A DNA stretch of 64,000 nt. It comes from JABFXX01 sp036489755. Its GTDB lineage: Bacteria > Myxococcota_A > Polyangia > Haliangiales > Haliangiaceae. Below, one piece after another: positions 25,314-34,817 of this stretch (position 1 is the first letter of the stretch; each line of letters begins with the position of its first letter). The notes below the pieces were generated by a model that had not been told where the DNA came from, did not search any database, and worked only from the letters and a program-made list of their open reading frames with translations. The translations under genes were made by a program, and so were the position numbers. The stretch is from contig DASXFD010000071.1 in the NCBI GenBank assembly GCA_036489755.1, forward strand, positions 17,059-81,058, written 5' to 3'.

Positions 25314-25852
25314 GAGCTCTCGCGATCGTCGCGCTCGCTACCGCGTGCAACGGTCCGCCGGACGCGATCTGCTCGCTCGGCAGCAACACTCCGGCGCAAC
25401 CCGAAGCGACCATCGTCGCGACACCGTCGCTCGCGTGTTATCGCGAAGGCTCGTCGTCGCCGAACCCGGCGGGCGGCACGATCCCCGGGCCGCTCATCCC
25501 GTCTGGAGAATGCCCGTCATCGACGTGTCTCGCCGTGCCGCTATCGAACGCGCTACCCGCCGGCTCGATTTATCCGCCGCCGGGATACGGCCTCAGCACC
25601 GTAGAGTGCGCGAGCGACGACGATTGCATTGCCGAGTCGCCATGCGTCAGCGGGTTCACGTGCGGCGTTCCGCCGGCGCTGACCGTCGGGCCGTCGTGCT
25701 GCGAGAAGCTCTGCATCTGCCGCGACTACGTCGCGGTGCCACCGAGCGGCCTGCCGACTCCTGCCGCGTGCGACCCGACGAACGCCGACAACGCGTGCTG
25801 CAACTTGGCCGGGCGCGAGAACGAACCGTCGTATCCGCTGTGCAGGTCGTGA
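25310..25852 (+). CDS. Cys-rich lipoprotein coupled to the preceding one
   Basis: 180 residues from ATG 25310, which forms ATGA with the upstream stop; the long upstream extension is out of context. The signal peptide ends at ATAC (Cys14). The mature part has at least ten Cys, with CVSGFTCGVP and SCCEKLCICRDY near 105-145, like the knottin-type repeats of myxobacterial surface proteins. No enzyme motif. It is a secreted, disulfide-rich surface protein, probably produced together with the first lipoprotein. Confidence 0.7.
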   Translation: MRALAIVALATACNGPPDAICSLGSNTPAQPEATIVATPSLACYREGSSSPNPAGGTIPGPLIPSGECPSSTCLAVPLSNALPAGSIYPPPGYGLSTVECASDDDCIAESPCVSGFTCGVPPALTVGPSCCEKLCICRDYVAVPPSGLPTPAACDPTNADNACCNLAGRENEPSYPLCRS

Positions 25853-25853
25853 C

Positions 25854-28001
25854 TCAGCGCGCGTCGGCCGACGCCAGCAGATTCGTGAACAACGCCGGGA
25901 CCGCGCGCGCCATGCCCTCCGGCATGTCGAGCACGGCGAGGATCGATCGGCCGTCGGCGAGCGATTTGCCGGCGACGATGCGGCGCCACGTCAGCTTCGC
26001 GCCGTCGGCATTGTCGGCCGAAACGACGAGCTCTTCGCCCTGCCAACCAACGGGAAGCGGCACGAGCTTGGCGGTCGCGACGTCGACTTGCTCGAACTCG
26101 TGATGGGCCTCGTCGGTCGCCTGCGCGGTCCAGTCGGTGAACGCCTGCGGGCCGGCACCGACCGAGAACCGGCCGTCGAGCCCGGGCCCGTCGAGGATCG
26201 GTCCGCCGGTGAAGCTTGCGGGTCCGTGCAGCGAGACGGTGTCGACGTCGATAGCGTGCGTCGGCGGCCCGAAGCTCGCCGCGAGCGGCGTGCGCACCAC
26301 GAGCACCGCGGCCGCGATGCACGCTCCGCCAAACGCGCCGGCGATCGCGATCGCGACGAGCCGTGCGGGCTTGGCCCAGCGCGCCGACGGCGACAATGCG
26401 AGCCCGGTGATCGCACCGGCGAGCAAGCCGCCGCAGTGGCCCCACACGACGCCCGACGGATCGATGAACACGACGCCGAGCATCGCGGCGGTGACCAGCG
26501 CGACGCGGCCCGCGAGCTTGCGCAGCACGCGATGGCGCTCGCGGTGCAACGTGAGCTCGGCGAACACCGCGCCGAGCACGCCGAGCACGGCCGCCGACGA
26601 ACCGGCGGCGACGTCGACCGGCGACGCGGCGTACGTTGCGAACGCGCCGACGATGCCGGCGACCGCGGCGATCGCGATCGTGCGCGCCGGGCCGAACAGC
26701 TCCTCGCAGAGCCGGCCGAGCATCCACAACCCGGCGACGTTGACGAACAAGTGCAGGCCGCCGACGTGCACGAACAGCGAGCTGATGAAGCGCCACCATT
26801 CGCCTTGCTCGACGAACGCGCGGACGAGCGCGCCGCCGCGCATCGCGACGCCCGCATCGTTGGAGTCGCCGACGAACAGCGCGATCACGGCGGCCCACGC
26901 GAGCATCGAGATCACGAGCCCGCGCGTCGCCCACGGCCCGACCGGCGCGGCGGGCAACGCGACCGCCGGCGGCGCTTCGCCCTCGACGCGCGCGATCAGC
27001 TCGCTCGCGATCGGGGGCACCTCGATCATCTGCGCGTCGGGCATGCGCTCGAGCGCGCGCTCGATCAGCTGGCGCGGCCGGCCGCGAGACTGCGCGCGCG
27101 CTTTTTCGTAGGCGGCGTGTGCGGCGCGGCCATCGCCGTGACGCTCGAGCGCGACCGCGTACCAATACGTGCGCGCGCTACGGCTCATATGACGGGCCGC
27201 GCGCGGCGCGACGAGCGCTTCGACGGCGGCGACGCGGCCGGCGAGCGCGAGGAACATCATGCGGCCGCGATGCACCCAGATCGCGGCGTCGTCGCGGCCG
27301 GCGCACACGTCCTCGAGTCGCGCGAGCATGCGCGCCGCTTGCTCGAGATCACCTTTGTAGCCGTACGCACCGAGCAGCTCGACCCATACGGGCGGCGCGA
27401 CGCCGAGCGCGCGACGCAGCGCGACCGCGGGCGAGGCCGGCGCGGTGAGCTCGCCGAGCCGAACGTCGGCGCCGAACAAGTGCGCCTCGGCGTGCGCGAT
27501 CGCGTCGTCCCAGCGATACGCGGCGAGATACAGCATCGCGATGCGCTCGTCGATCGCGAGCTTCGCCTCGGCCGGCGCGCGATCTTTGGCGGCGGTCAGC
27601 GCGCCGATCGTTTGATCGATGTGGCCGCCGGAGATCTCGCGCATCGCGGCGAGCAGCGCCTTCTCTTCGGTGACGCCGGAGCCAGGCGCGAGCACGTCGG
27701 CGACGTCGAGCAGGCGCAGCGCGATCGCGAAGCGCTCGTTGGCCGCGAACCGGCGCGCGGCCGCGCGGATCAGCGGTCCGACGACGAGCAAGCAACCGGC
27801 GGCGCCGAGCCCGATCGCGCCGGCGAGCCCGCACCACGGCGGCGCGTCCTCGATCTTGCGGCCGTACATGCCGATCGCGGCGAGCGCGGCGGCCGCGAGC
27901 AGCATCGCGCCGTACGTGCGCGTCGTTTGGCCGCGGACGAAGTAGGAGCCCCAGTAGCCCGCGGCGACCGCGACCGCTATCAGCGCGAGCTCGTAATACA
28001 T
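25854..28001 (-). CDS. rhomboid intramembrane serine protease with long N-terminal domain
   Basis: 715 residues. The N-terminus has one or two membrane helices and then about 250 residues of helical, TPR-like repeats. The C-terminal rhomboid domain is recognised by WWRFISSLFVHVGGLHLFVN, the catalytic Ser in AGSSAAVLG (about 467) and the catalytic His in WGHCGG (about 521), with about six helices. A soluble domain of about 160 residues follows. It should cut membrane proteins within their helices. The fusion of a helical repeat domain to rhomboid is less common and may recruit substrates. It ends one base from the plus-strand lipoprotein pair, convergent. Confidence 0.85.
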   Translation of the reverse strand: MYYELALIAVAVAAGYWGSYFVRGQTTRTYGAMLLAAAALAAIGMYGRKIEDAPPWCGLAGAIGLGAAGCLLVVGPLIRAAARRFAANERFAIALRLLDVADVLAPGSGVTEEKALLAAMREISGGHIDQTIGALTAAKDRAPAEAKLAIDERIAMLYLAAYRWDDAIAHAEAHLFGADVRLGELTAPASPAVALRRALGVAPPVWVELLGAYGYKGDLEQAARMLARLEDVCAGRDDAAIWVHRGRMMFLALAGRVAAVEALVAPRAARHMSRSARTYWYAVALERHGDGRAAHAAYEKARAQSRGRPRQLIERALERMPDAQMIEVPPIASELIARVEGEAPPAVALPAAPVGPWATRGLVISMLAWAAVIALFVGDSNDAGVAMRGGALVRAFVEQGEWWRFISSLFVHVGGLHLFVNVAGLWMLGRLCEELFGPARTIAIAAVAGIVGAFATYAASPVDVAAGSSAAVLGVLGAVFAELTLHRERHRVLRKLAGRVALVTAAMLGVVFIDPSGVVWGHCGGLLAGAITGLALSPSARWAKPARLVAIAIAGAFGGACIAAAVLVVRTPLAASFGPPTHAIDVDTVSLHGPASFTGGPILDGPGLDGRFSVGAGPQAFTDWTAQATDEAHHEFEQVDVATAKLVPLPVGWQGEELVVSADNADGAKLTWRRIVAGKSLADGRSILAVLDMPEGMARAVPALFTNLLASADAR

Positions 28002-28018
28002 CTATCCGCCGCTCGCGC

Positions 28019-29011
28019 TCATGTCGTCGGCTCGACGAACGCGCCCATCCGGCGGAACTTTTGGTAGCGCGCCTCGACGAGCTGGTCGGTCGGCAGCTGC
28101 ACGAGCTCTTTGAGGTGCTTCTTGAGCGCGGCGCGCAGCTTCGCGGCCGTCATCGGCGCGTTGCGGTGCGCGCCGCCCGCCGATTCGGGAATGACCTCGT
28201 CGCAGATCCCGAGCTCGAGCAGGTCGGGCGCGGTGAGCTTGAGCTGCGCCGCCGCTTCGCTGATCTTCGCCGGGTCGCGCCACAGGATCGACGCGCAACC
28301 CTCCGGCGAGATCACCGAGTAGATCGAGTACTCGAGCATCAGGATCCGATCGGTCACGCCGAGCGCGAGCGCGCCGCCGGAGCCGCCCTCACCGATCACG
28401 ACCGAGATCATCGGGCACTCGAGGCTCGCCATCACTTGCAGCGCCTTCGCGATCGCTTCGGCCTGGCCGCGCTCTTCGGCGCCCAAGCCGGGATACGCGC
28501 CCGGCGTGTCGATGAAGCACAGGATCGGCCGCTTGAACCGCGACGCGAGCCGCATGAGGCGCGTCGCCTTGCGATAGCCCTCGGGCCGCGCCATGCCGAA
28601 ATTGCGGTGGACGTTCTCTTTGGTGTTGCGGCCCTTTTGATGGCCGAGCACGAGGACCTCGTGCTCGTCGAACTGCGCGAGGCCGCCGACGATCGACGGA
28701 TCGTCGCGAAAGCCGCGATCGCCGTGGAGCTCGACGAAGTCGTCCATGAGCAGTCCGACGTAGTCCATCATGTACGGCCGGCCCGGATGGCGGGCGAGCT
28801 GCACCTTCTGCTGCGCGGATAGATCCGCGAAGACTTCTTTTTGAAGCTTGCGGGCCTTCTGCTCGAGGCGGCGGATCTCGGTGGAGAAGTCGACCGTCTC
28901 GGTCGACAGGTTACGGAGGTCGCTGATCTTCTTTTCGAGATCGATGATCGGTCGCTCGAATTCGAGGATCATCCGATCGGTCAGCTGCGGCGGTTCGGTC
29001 GTCGAAGCCAT
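28019..29011 (-). CDS. accA: acetyl-CoA carboxylase carboxyltransferase subunit alpha
   Basis: 330 residues, the full length for AccA. It carries the start EFERPI, the HPGRPYMMDY motif, GDRGFRDDPSIVGG, FIDTPGAYPG near 165 and GEGGSGGALALGV near 200, all typical of the family. With AccD it transfers CO2 from carboxybiotin to acetyl-CoA to form malonyl-CoA for fatty acid synthesis in the cytoplasm. Its start shares one base with the stop of miaA (29011), so miaA, accA and probably mutL upstream form one operon. The accD, accB and accC genes are not in the window. Confidence 0.97.
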   Translation of the reverse strand: MASTTEPPQLTDRMILEFERPIIDLEKKISDLRNLSTETVDFSTEIRRLEQKARKLQKEVFADLSAQQKVQLARHPGRPYMMDYVGLLMDDFVELHGDRGFRDDPSIVGGLAQFDEHEVLVLGHQKGRNTKENVHRNFGMARPEGYRKATRLMRLASRFKRPILCFIDTPGAYPGLGAEERGQAEAIAKALQVMASLECPMISVVIGEGGSGGALALGVTDRILMLEYSIYSVISPEGCASILWRDPAKISEAAAQLKLTAPDLLELGICDEVIPESAGGAHRNAPMTAAKLRAALKKHLKELVQLPTDQLVEARYQKFRRMGAFVEPTT

Positions 29012-29919
29012 TAGCGCGAGCCTGCTAGGTACCGCCGCAGGTCATCTAGGTCAACGGCGGCTGGAGACGCGTGCCAGGTGATCGTGCTGTCGGACCGGTA
29101 CCACGACAGCTGGCGGCGCGCGTAATGCCGTGAATTCCTTTTGATGAGGTCGATCGCGCGGGTTCGGTCGACCTCGCCGGCGGCGGCGGCGTGCAGCTCG
29201 GCATAGCCGATCGCCTGCTGCGAGCGCAGCGGAGGCGCAAAGCCGGCCGCGCGCAACGACGCGACCTCGGTCTCCAGCCCGGCCGCGACCATCTCGTCGA
29301 CGCGCTGGTCGATCATCTGATAGAGCGCCTCGCGCTCCGGCGCGAGCCCGACGACCGTCGCATCGTAGCGGCGCGGCGCGGTCCGGTGATCGTGACGCGC
29401 CTGGTGGCTCGACATCGCCTCGCCGGTGAGCCGATAGACCTCGAGCGCGCGGATCATCCGCTTGCGATCGTTCTTCTCGATCTTCTCGGCGGCTTTCGGA
29501 TCGACGCGGTCGAGCTCGGATCTGATCGCCGGCGTGTCGAGCTTGCCGAGCTCGTCGCGAACCTCCGCCGACGCCGGGGGACCCTCGAAGAGGCCGAGCA
29601 ACAGCGCGCGCACGTAGAGCCCGGTGCCACCGCAGACGATCACGCTGGCGCCGCGCGACGCGACGTCCGCGATCGCGCGATCGGCGAGCGCGACGAACCG
29701 GGCGGCCGTCATGTCCTCGTCGGGCCGAGCGACGTCGATCAGATGGTGCGGCACGCGCGCGCGCTCGCTCGCCGAGACTTTGCCAGTGCCGATGTCCATG
29801 CCGATGTAGACCTGCTGCGAATCGGCGGATACGACCTCGCCGCCGGTGCGCGCCGCGAGCTCGAGCGCGAGCCGCGTCTTGCCCGCGCCGGTCGGCCCGA
29901 CGATCACCACCATCCGCAT
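29011..29919 (-). CDS. miaA: tRNA dimethylallyltransferase
   Basis: 302 residues from ATG 29917-29919, giving MRMVVIVGPTGAGKT with the P-loop at 8-15. The following features fit MiaA: SADSQQVYIGMDIGTGK (substrate-binding), RVPHHLIDV, CGGTGLYVRALL, and the C-terminal RQLSWYR segment. It adds the isopentenyl group to A37 of tRNAs that read U-starting codons. An upstream extension in the same frame overlaps mutL and is not used. It lies 10 bases after the mutL stop, on the same strand. Confidence 0.96.
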   Translation of the reverse strand: MRMVVIVGPTGAGKTRLALELAARTGGEVVSADSQQVYIGMDIGTGKVSASERARVPHHLIDVARPDEDMTAARFVALADRAIADVASRGASVIVCGGTGLYVRALLLGLFEGPPASAEVRDELGKLDTPAIRSELDRVDPKAAEKIEKNDRKRMIRALEVYRLTGEAMSSHQARHDHRTAPRRYDATVVGLAPEREALYQMIDQRVDEMVAAGLETEVASLRAAGFAPPLRSQQAIGYAELHAAAAGEVDRTRAIDLIKRNSRHYARRQLSWYRSDSTITWHASPAAVDLDDLRRYLAGSR

Positions 29920-29929
29920 CGAGCCCAGT

Positions 29930-31891
29930 CTACCGCCCAAATCGCCGCGCGATTTCGGCAAGCGAGAGCCGCAGCAAGACCGGCCGGCCGTGCGGCCCGT
30001 GCGTCGAGCCAGGGGCTGCGCCGTCCATCTCGGCGAGCAACGCCTGCGCTTCGGCGGGCGACAGCCGGTCGCCCGCACGCACGACCGAGTGACAGGCGAT
30101 CTCGGCGAGCACGCGCTCGAGCCGCTCGGCTTCGCTCGGCGTGCCTTCGCTCGACCACGTCTCGAGCAGGTCGCGCAGGAGCAGCGCCGGATCGCCGTGC
30201 CGGATCCCGCCGGGTACCGACTTCACCTCGAGCGTGCCGCCCCGCCCGTCGGCCTCGAAGCCGACGCGCGCGAGCAGCTCGGACAGCTGGCCGGCGAGCC
30301 GCGCGAGCTCGGGCCGCACCTCGATCGTGGTCGGGAACAACATGCGCTGCGTGCCGCGCGCGCTGCGCTCGCCCTGCGACTTGAGCCGCGCGAGCTCGAC
30401 GCGCTCGTGCGCGATGTGCTGATCGATCAGCACGAGCTCGCCGTCGGCTTCGCAGACGAGATACGTCAGATCGAGCTGGCCGAGGTAGCGCAGCGACGCG
30501 AAGAAGCCCGGCGCGGCGACCGGTCGCGAGCCGGTCGCCAGGTCGAGCTCGTCGGGCGCGGCCGCCTCGTCGCGCCGGCGCATCACCGCATCGGCGGCGA
30601 CGCCGTCTCGCAGCGTGGTCGCCAGCTCGCTCTGCTTCACGGCCGCGAGCGCGCGTGCGGCGAGCCCGGCTTCGGCGGCGCGCGCGGTGCGCACGCGATC
30701 CTTCACGCCTTGCACCCACGCGCGCGGGGTCACGTCGAAACCGAGGCGCTCCTGTGCCGTGCTGCTCGAGCCACGCGCCTCGCGCAGCTGGCTCGCGTAC
30801 GTCTGCGACGACTGCGTCGCAGGCGCGTCGAACGGCAGCCGCGGCGGCGCGACGCTCGCGATCGCGGTCATCATCACGGGGCCCGCGCCCGCGAGCTCGT
30901 CGCGCCAGGGCGCGCGCGCGATGCCGATCTGCACGACGTGACGAACCGCGGCGTGGACCGCGCCCGGATCCGCGAACCGCACTTCGGCCTTCTGCGGATG
31001 CACGTTGAAGTCGACGGCGCCCGCGGGCAGATCGATCAGCACGATCGCGACCGGATAGCGGCCGCGCGCGACGAGCTCGCCGTAGCCCATCGCGATCGCG
31101 TGCAACAGGCCGCGGTCGCGCACCGGCCGGCGCCCGACGAACAGCTGCACGCCGCGCGCGGTGGTCTGCGCGAGCTCGGGCGCGCCGAGCAAGCACGTCA
31201 CGCGCACGCCGCCCTCTTCGCCGGTCGCGGCGACCATGCGCTCGCTCACACGTGCGCCGAGCAGCGCCGCCGCGCGCGCGCGATGATCGCGATCGGGCGG
31301 CGCATCGAGCGCGGTGCGACCGTTGTGGCGGAGCTTGATGTGGAGCTCGGGGTGCGCCATCGCGATCCGCGCGACGTGCTCGGTGACGTGCGCGGCCTCG
31401 GTCGCGTCGGCCTTGAGGAACTTGGCGCGTGCGGGCACGTTGTAGAACAAGTCGCCGACCTCGACGCACGTGCCGGCCGGCGCGCCGACCTCGATCACGC
31501 CCGCGACACGCCCGCCGTGGACGCTGACGCGCGTCGCCGCGAGCTCGCCGGCCTGGCGCGTGGTCAGCTCGAGCTTGGACACGCTCGCGATCGCCGGCAG
31601 CGCCTCGCCGCGAAACCCCATCGTGCGGATGCCCCACAGATCGTCGACCGCGCGCAGCTTCGACGTCGCGTGGCGCTCGAGCGCGAGCGCGGCGTCGCGC
31701 GGCGACATCCCGCAACCGTCGTCGATGACTCGGATCTGCGCGCGCCCGTTGACCTCCACGACGATCGTCGTGGCGCCGGCATCGATCGCGTTGTCGACGA
31801 GCTCCTTGACCACCGACGCCGGCCGCTCGATCACCTCGCCCGCCGCGATCTGATCGATCACGCTGTCGGCCAGCACGCGGATGACGTCCAT
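29930..31891 (-). CDS. mutL: DNA mismatch repair protein MutL
   Basis: 653 residues. The GHKL ATPase motifs are at the N-terminus: ELVDNAIDAGA (30-40), VIDDGCGM, RHATSK and GFRGEAL. A long proline/alanine-rich linker joins the C-terminal dimerisation domain. There, DQHIAHE (a DQHxxxE variant), ACHSVVRAGDRLS and GPHGRP in place of CPHGRP resemble endonuclease-type MutL metal sites, so this may be a MutL with endonuclease activity rather than the E. coli type; that needs structural comparison. It opens the mutL-miaA-accA operon. MutS is not in the window. Confidence 0.96.
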   Translation of the reverse strand: MDVIRVLADSVIDQIAAGEVIERPASVVKELVDNAIDAGATTIVVEVNGRAQIRVIDDGCGMSPRDAALALERHATSKLRAVDDLWGIRTMGFRGEALPAIASVSKLELTTRQAGELAATRVSVHGGRVAGVIEVGAPAGTCVEVGDLFYNVPARAKFLKADATEAAHVTEHVARIAMAHPELHIKLRHNGRTALDAPPDRDHRARAAALLGARVSERMVAATGEEGGVRVTCLLGAPELAQTTARGVQLFVGRRPVRDRGLLHAIAMGYGELVARGRYPVAIVLIDLPAGAVDFNVHPQKAEVRFADPGAVHAAVRHVVQIGIARAPWRDELAGAGPVMMTAIASVAPPRLPFDAPATQSSQTYASQLREARGSSSTAQERLGFDVTPRAWVQGVKDRVRTARAAEAGLAARALAAVKQSELATTLRDGVAADAVMRRRDEAAAPDELDLATGSRPVAAPGFFASLRYLGQLDLTYLVCEADGELVLIDQHIAHERVELARLKSQGERSARGTQRMLFPTTIEVRPELARLAGQLSELLARVGFEADGRGGTLEVKSVPGGIRHGDPALLLRDLLETWSSEGTPSEAERLERVLAEIACHSVVRAGDRLSPAEAQALLAEMDGAAPGSTHGPHGRPVLLRLSLAEIARRFGR

Positions 31892-31912
31892 GCCTCCGGG
31901 ATATCACCCGGG

Positions 31913-31918
31913 TATGAT
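31913..31918 (+). promoter_or_regulatory. candidate -10 element TATGAT
   Basis: TATGAT is 45 bases upstream of the SDR gene's ATG in the divergent gap with mutL, and is preceded by a short inverted repeat, CCGGG - 6 bases - CCCGG, at 31896-31911. No clear -35 lies at the right distance. Confidence 0.3.
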
Positions 31919-31962
31919 CCAAGCGATTGCACCCTCCCGTCGGCTCGACTAAGGTCCGCCGC

Positions 31963-32976
31963 ATGCCGAGCCCAGCGCCCACCGGCCGCGTCGTCGCGGT
32001 GACCGGCGCGTGCACGTTCCTCGGCGGCGAGCTGTTGCGGCGGCTCGAAGAAGATCCGCGCTATGGCCGGATCCTCGCGCTCGACGTGCGGCCGCCCCCG
32101 CAAGTTTCGGCACCCGGCGGCAAGGTCGAGTTCGTCAAGATCGATCTGACGCAGCCGACGGTCGACGGCGAGCTCGCGACGCTGCTCCAGCACGCCAAGG
32201 TCGACACGTTCGTGCATGGCGCCTTCTTGGCGCACCCGACGCACGCCGCCGAATGGGCGCACGAGCTCGAGGACGTCGGCACGATGCACGTGTTGAACGC
32301 GTGCGCCGGCGTCGAGCCGCGCCGGTTCGTGATGGTGTCGACGACGCTCGTCTACGGCGCCAACCCGAAGAACCCGAATTTTCTGACCGAGGACGCCGAG
32401 CTGCGCGGCCACCGCGACTCGCGCTTCGTCAACGACAAGGTCCGCGCCGAGCGCCAGGTCGCGCGGTTCGCCAAAGAACATCCGAGCACGCAGGTGTGCG
32501 TGCTGCGATTCGCGCCGATCCTCGGGCCGACGATCTCGAACCTCTACACGCGGTTCTTCACGCGGATGGTCGCGCCCGTGATGATGGGCCACGATCCGCT
32601 GATGCAGTTCGTGCACGAGCAAGATGCCGCGTGGGCGCTGCAACGCGCGGTCGACAGCGACGCGATCGGCCCGTTCAACATCGTCGGCAAGGGCGTGTTG
32701 CCGTACACGACGGTGCTCGCGCTGCTCGGCCGCGTGCCGGTGCCGATGCCGCAGATCGTCGCGCGCCAGCTCACGAAGGTGTTGTGGGCCACGCAGCTCG
32801 TCGGCTCGCCACCGTCGTTCCTCGATTTCTTGCTGTATCTCTGCGTCGCCGACGGCACGCGCGCACGCCGCGAGCTCGGCTTCGCGCCGCGACTCTCGAT
32901 CAAGCGCACGATCCTCGACTTCCTGGGCGTCGCGCCCGAGGATGGCGCCACCGACGTCGCGAGGGCGATGACATGA
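31963..32976 (+). CDS. NAD-dependent epimerase/dehydratase family (SDR) protein
   Basis: 337 residues from ATG 31963. The Rossmann start is VTGACTFLGGELLRRL (G-x2-x-G-x-x-G like). The extended-SDR body continues with HGAFLAHP, STTLVYGANPKN, then RFVNDKVRAE. In this last motif the catalytic Tyr of YxxxK is Phe (F-V-N-D-K), so redox or epimerase activity may be changed; the same change is, as I recall, seen in some related myxobacterial proteins. Substrate unknown. It is followed after 52 bases by an acyltransferase gene, so both may act on one lipid- or sugar-linked pathway. Confidence 0.82.
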   Translation: MPSPAPTGRVVAVTGACTFLGGELLRRLEEDPRYGRILALDVRPPPQVSAPGGKVEFVKIDLTQPTVDGELATLLQHAKVDTFVHGAFLAHPTHAAEWAHELEDVGTMHVLNACAGVEPRRFVMVSTTLVYGANPKNPNFLTEDAELRGHRDSRFVNDKVRAERQVARFAKEHPSTQVCVLRFAPILGPTISNLYTRFFTRMVAPVMMGHDPLMQFVHEQDAAWALQRAVDSDAIGPFNIVGKGVLPYTTVLALLGRVPVPMPQIVARQLTKVLWATQLVGSPPSFLDFLLYLCVADGTRARRELGFAPRLSIKRTILDFLGVAPEDGATDVARAMT

Positions 32977-33028
32977 GCGAGCGATCCATCGCGGTCGACC
33001 GTGACCGCGTAGCGAGCGAGACGGTCCC

Positions 33029-34135
33029 ATGACCGACGACGACGATCCGGTGGTCGGCGACGGCGAAGAAGATTGGTTCGGCGACGCCGATCCGCGCGTG
33101 CCCGACGCGCGCGCGTGGCCCGAAGGCTCGCGCGACGAGCTCGGCTTCCTCGGCGAGTACGACACGCAGCCGCCGCCGCTCCCCGATTACGTGCCGAGCG
33201 AGCCCGGCGAAGGCGAAGCGGCGTTCCGCGAGCTCGAGCGCCGGCTCGAACAGCAACGCACGCCGGCGTTCCCGATCGATCTGCGCAAGCGGTTGCCGCT
33301 CGAAGCCGTGTGGCGGCGCTGGCGCTCGCTCGCGATGTGGGGCCGCAGCGACGTCGTCGACGATTTCGGCCGCGATCCGCGCGCGACCGCGCGCTGGGAG
33401 TGGCTGTTCGAGTTCTTGTACGCGCGGTGGTTTCGCGTGCACGCGACCGGGCTCGAGCACGTGCCGTCGCACGGCCGCGCGCTGCTCGTCGCGAACCATG
33501 CCGGCACGCTGCCGTACGACAGCGCGATGGTGATGCACGCGATCCGGCGCGACCATCCGGCGCGCCGCGACGTGCGCCCGCTCGTCGAGGACACCGTGTT
33601 TCATCTGCCGTGGCTCGGCCCGCTGATGAACCGCATCGGCGGCGTGCGCGCCGATCCCGCGAACGCCGAGCGCTTGCTCGAGCACGACGAGCTCGTCGCC
33701 GTGTTTCCCGAAGGCGAAAAGGGCATGGGCAAGCTGTGGAAGGACCGCTACCGCTTGCAGCGGTTCGGCCGCGGCGGGTTCGTCAAGCTCGCGCTGCGCA
33801 CGCGCGCGCCGATCATTCCGGTCGCGGTCGTCGGCGCCGAAGAAGCCGCGCCGATGCTCGGCAAGGTGACGTGGTTCGCGAAGAACATCGGCATCCCGTG
33901 GATCCCGGTCACACCGACGTTCCCGTGGTTCGGCCCGGCGGGCCTCTTGCCGCTGCCGAGCAAGTGGTTCGTGCAGTTCGGCGAGCCGATCGAGCTCGAT
34001 CTGGGGCCAGGTGCCGCGGACGATCGGTTGCTGGTCAATCGTCTCGCCGACCAGATCCGCACGCAGATCCAGACGATGATCGATGGGCTACTCGGCCAGC
34101 GCCGCTCGCCCGTGCTGTCGGCATTCCTGGGCTAG
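33029..34135 (+). CDS. glycerol-phosphate acyltransferase (PlsC-like)
   Basis: 368 residues. An acidic N-terminus of about 75 residues precedes the acyltransferase domain. LLVANHAGTLPYDSAM (the H-x-x-x-x-x-D block I; seven residues after Asn-His), then a VFPEGEKGMGK block III near 230, APIIPVAVVGAE block IV and PSKWFVQFGEPIEL in the C-terminal part. It should transfer an acyl chain to lysophospholipid or a similar acceptor at the inner membrane. The acidic extension is not found in ordinary PlsC and may bind a partner. It shares a likely transcript with the SDR gene upstream. Confidence 0.88.
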   Translation: MTDDDDPVVGDGEEDWFGDADPRVPDARAWPEGSRDELGFLGEYDTQPPPLPDYVPSEPGEGEAAFRELERRLEQQRTPAFPIDLRKRLPLEAVWRRWRSLAMWGRSDVVDDFGRDPRATARWEWLFEFLYARWFRVHATGLEHVPSHGRALLVANHAGTLPYDSAMVMHAIRRDHPARRDVRPLVEDTVFHLPWLGPLMNRIGGVRADPANAERLLEHDELVAVFPEGEKGMGKLWKDRYRLQRFGRGGFVKLALRTRAPIIPVAVVGAEEAAPMLGKVTWFAKNIGIPWIPVTPTFPWFGPAGLLPLPSKWFVQFGEPIELDLGPGAADDRLLVNRLADQIRTQIQTMIDGLLGQRRSPVLSAFLG

Positions 34136-34214
34136 CGGGAAGGATCGCGCCAGGCGCGACGTAGGCGAGGCTCGGGTTGAACGGCCGGATCTGCGTGTTA
34201 GTGTGAAATCCGCG

Positions 34215-34751
34215 ATGCGCGCGCACGAAAGCTCCGAGCTCGACAAGCTGCTCGATCGCGTGCGCGAGCTGCTCGGCGCGTCCGACGACGGCGTGCTGCT
34301 CGAGGCAAACACGGCAGTCAACCAGGCGTTGCAGCTCCACCCGTCGTCGGTCGAGGCGTGGCTGCTCAAATGCCAGGTCGCATCGGCCGCCGGCGACGAT
34401 CTCGCGGCGCTCGCGGCGGTCGAGATGGCCCTCCGTCGTGCGCCGCACCGCGCCGAGGCGCTGTACTGGCGCGGCGCGATCCTCGGCGACCTCGGCCGCT
34501 TCCGCGAGGCACTCCGCTCGATCGAGGCCGCGCTGCGGGTGCTCGGCGACGCCGACGCGTGGTTGCTCGAGGATCTGATGTACGAGAAGGTCACCGTGCT
34601 CGACGCGCTCGGCCTGCACGATGCCGCGGTTGCCGCCTGCGCGACCGCGCTCGAGCGCTGCCCCGGCTCGGCCCTGCTACGCGCCGCGGCAAACACCGCG
34701 GAGCGGGCACGCGTGCGCGGCGGGCTGCGGGTTCTTCGCGGCGGCGCCTGA
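34215..34751 (+). CDS. TPR repeat protein
   Basis: 178 residues from ATG 34215; GTG 34203 is in frame too. It contains about three TPR-like helical pairs: SVEAWLLKCQVASAAGDDLAALAAVEMALR, AEALYWRGAILGDLGRFREALRSIEAALR, and EKVTVLDALGLHDAAVAACATALE. TPR proteins mediate protein contacts; no signal peptide is present, so it is cytoplasmic. It follows the acyltransferase gene by 79 bases and leads into the hydrolase gene. Partner unknown. Confidence 0.8.
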   Translation: MRAHESSELDKLLDRVRELLGASDDGVLLEANTAVNQALQLHPSSVEAWLLKCQVASAAGDDLAALAAVEMALRRAPHRAEALYWRGAILGDLGRFREALRSIEAALRVLGDADAWLLEDLMYEKVTVLDALGLHDAAVAACATALERCPGSALLRAAANTAERARVRGGLRVLRGGA

Positions 34752-34817
34752 ACCGTCCGAACAGGTCGCGGCGAGATCGCGGAACAAGCGCGCCGATCCG
34801 CGACTTGATATGATGGG

